DNA from: Oopsacas minuta
Taxonomy: Eukaryota > Porifera > Hexactinellida > Lyssacinosida > Leucopsacidae
NCBI GenBank assembly: GCA_024704765.1
Contig: JAKMXF010000333.1
Span: 124,001 to 188,000, forward strand
DNA: 64,000 nucleotides
Direction of reading: 5' to 3'
Shown: in pieces, positions 58,501 through 61,500 of the stretch
Layout: the number at the start of each line of letters is the position of its first letter
Position numbering within the stretch: the stretch's first letter is position 1
The notes under the pieces: generated by a model
Databases searched by the model: none
Told to the model about the DNA's origin: nothing
What the model saw: the letters and a program-made list of their open reading frames with translations, nothing else
Made by a program: the position numbers and the translations under genes

Positions 58501-61500
58501 TCGTTCACTCCCTGTTACAATATTTATAGCTGATACTACTCCTCCATCTTTTGACGAGTTTGTATTAGATTTGAATTCTGGCGAGCTCTCACTTGCATTT
58601 TCTGAGACAGTTGTTTCTGGATCTCTAGTTATAACCAGTATTACTCTACAGAGTGGTCTTACTAATACAAGTACGGTATTGACCTTTACAGGTGGAGCAG
58701 AATTGAATGGAGATGGAAATATCCTTAGAGTTGGTCTCAGCATCACAGATCTTAATGAGATTAAAAGGCTAAGGCTCTGCTTTCAACAATCTTCATGTTA
58801 TGCCTCGTTTCCATCCTCAGCCCTTCACGACACAAGTTTAAATTTCGTTGTCAACACCACATTCTCACAGCCAATACAGGCCACAAGTATTATCTCTGAT
58901 ACCACCTCTCCTCGATTATCTTTATTTTCCATTTTTAACCTAAACCAAGGTTTCCTTACTTTGGTATTTGATGAAACTATTGAACCTGCTTCTTTAAGAC
59001 CTGAATTGCTAAGTTTGCACATATTTCCAGTAGATTCGGACAGTTATCAACTTTCCTCCAATGCTTCATTCAGTAGTGAAGTTTCAACTAACATCACCAT
59101 TAATCTTACAGCGATTGATGTAGAACAAATCAAACTGAATGAACAGTTATGTTCTCTCCGGTTAAGTTGTTGGGTGAGATTCACTTCCTCCTTCTTGGTA
59201 GATAGAAGTAATAATATGGTTACACCTGTTTCTGAATCTGAACTGGATCTGAATCAAATTCCTAGTGTTTTCATTGGTGATAGTATTAGTCCTGATATTA
59301 CTAATTATTCACTCGATCTTGATGCGAATCGCTTTGTGCTTACGTTTGATGAACCACTTCGTCTTGATAGCTTTACTATATCAGATATATCGATTTTGAA
59401 TTCTTCTAATTCCTCGGGCTCATACTACCAACTTCAAACCAATGATATCTTATCAGGATTTAGCAAGATTGTTTCTTTCACATTGCAAACCGTAGATGTA
59501 TTTGCTATAAAATCCAATAGATTCTTAGCAACTGATATAGATTCTATCTATCTTAGTTTCAGCGATCAATTAGTTACCGATATGGCGTTAAACCCTGTCA
59601 TTCCACATAATGTAACTGGAGAATTGGTCAAAGTTTCAGTTTTTGTTCAAGACATGACAAAACCTCTCCTTATAAACTTTTTGGTGTTGGATATAAATAC
59701 AGGCCAGCTTCAACTTGAATTTGATGAACCTATTGACATAGAAACATTTTTCGTTCAAAGTTTATTCTTAACTAATGATTTTGCTATCTCCACCTCGGTT
59801 AATTTGACAGGAGGAACTGTTGAAACACTGAATTCTGATTCTACAATTTTCCTGTACTTTATTTCCGATTCAGATTACCGGGTTCTGAAGCTTGACCCTA
59901 CAATTGCCACTGATAGAATTGATAGTTTTACTTATATTCTTTCAAACTTTATCTCTGATTATAGTGGGAATTTCTTGGATGCCGTAGTGACACCTCGGCA
60001 AGTGGTTACATTCTTTCCAGACATAACTCAACCTCAATTACTTTCATATGATTTAAACATGAATACTGCTCTCTTATTGCTTACATTCGATGATGTTGTT
60101 ACTAGTAACACACTTGATGCAACTAAGTTTACACTCCAATCTACTAGGTCTGGCATTGGTAGTTCATATCAATTGACAGGTGGTTTCAGCAATATTACCA
60201 ATGATTACGTTATCACTATTATGCTCATGAATTCTGACCTCAATTTCCTAAAAGCCTTATCTGATTTGGCTACTAATGAAAATAATACTTATCTGAGCCT
60301 TCAGTCCGAAGCAATCATGGACAGTTTCGGTCAACCAGTTCGCTCTATTATCATTTCCCAAGCACTCCAAGTATCTAATTTTACTTCTGATATGATAGAA
60401 CCTACCCTAGATATGTTCACCTTCGATGTTGGCTCGGGTGCGCTTACATTTACTTTCTCTGAAACAGTGAACATCAGTACATTCAATTTGGGCACAGTTA
60501 TACTTCAAAATACCGGGAACGGGAATAACCAGGACACCATCTCAATTACACTTTTTGGAGGATATACCAGTCCATCTGATGTTGGTGATATGTTTACAAT
60601 ATTTTTGAATACTTCAGATCTAAATACAATCAAAGAACAACCTAATCTAGGGACAGAGGATAATAATACTTTTATTTCAATTATATCTGGTACCATATCC
60701 GATATGAATGGTAACCCAGTGGTTGGTATTCCTATAACGGCAGCGCTCGGTGCCACCACTCACATACCCGATCTTCAGCCCCCTTCTCTTGTGAGCTGGA
60801 GTTTAGATATGGATAGTGGCATGGTGATTCTCACATTCTCCGAGAGCGTCTCTGCCCTATCTCTTAAACCAGAATTATTTATTTTACAGCACTCAACTTT
60901 ATCAGTTGGCGATCAAATTCAGACTATATCCTTCTTGGCATCGAAAGCTGGTCATGATAATCCTATACTATTCTTCACTCTTCCTTCTGATGACTTAAAT
61001 GCACTTACAAGCAAAATTCAGATTGCTACCTCACAAAGCAACTCGTATATCCGCTTCCAAACAGGTGCAGTACAAGATTTGAATTCTAATTCTATTAATG
61101 CCGTCGGTAATGGAGATGCTATTCAGGCTGAAACTTTCACGCGTGACATGAAAGCTCCAATGCTCGTCAGCTTCACCCTTGATCTTGGTACAGAAGAGTT
61201 AATTCTAACTTTTGACGAAACAGTACGTGGTTCCAGTCTCATTGTATCTAAGCTCTCCTTAGTCAATTCAAATACCTCTTCTTCTGGCCTTATCAACATC
61301 ACAGTTGAGGAAATTGATACTACAGCAATTAACTCAAGCATATTACGTATACAGCTAACCATTGACTTTCTCAACGAAGTGAAAAGATTTGTCACGATTG
61401 GGACTGAACCTTCGAATACCTACTTGATTCACGAAAGTAATGTTGTGGCAGATATGAGTTCCAATCCAGCCGATTCTCTCATTCTCCAGCTTGCAGTTCA

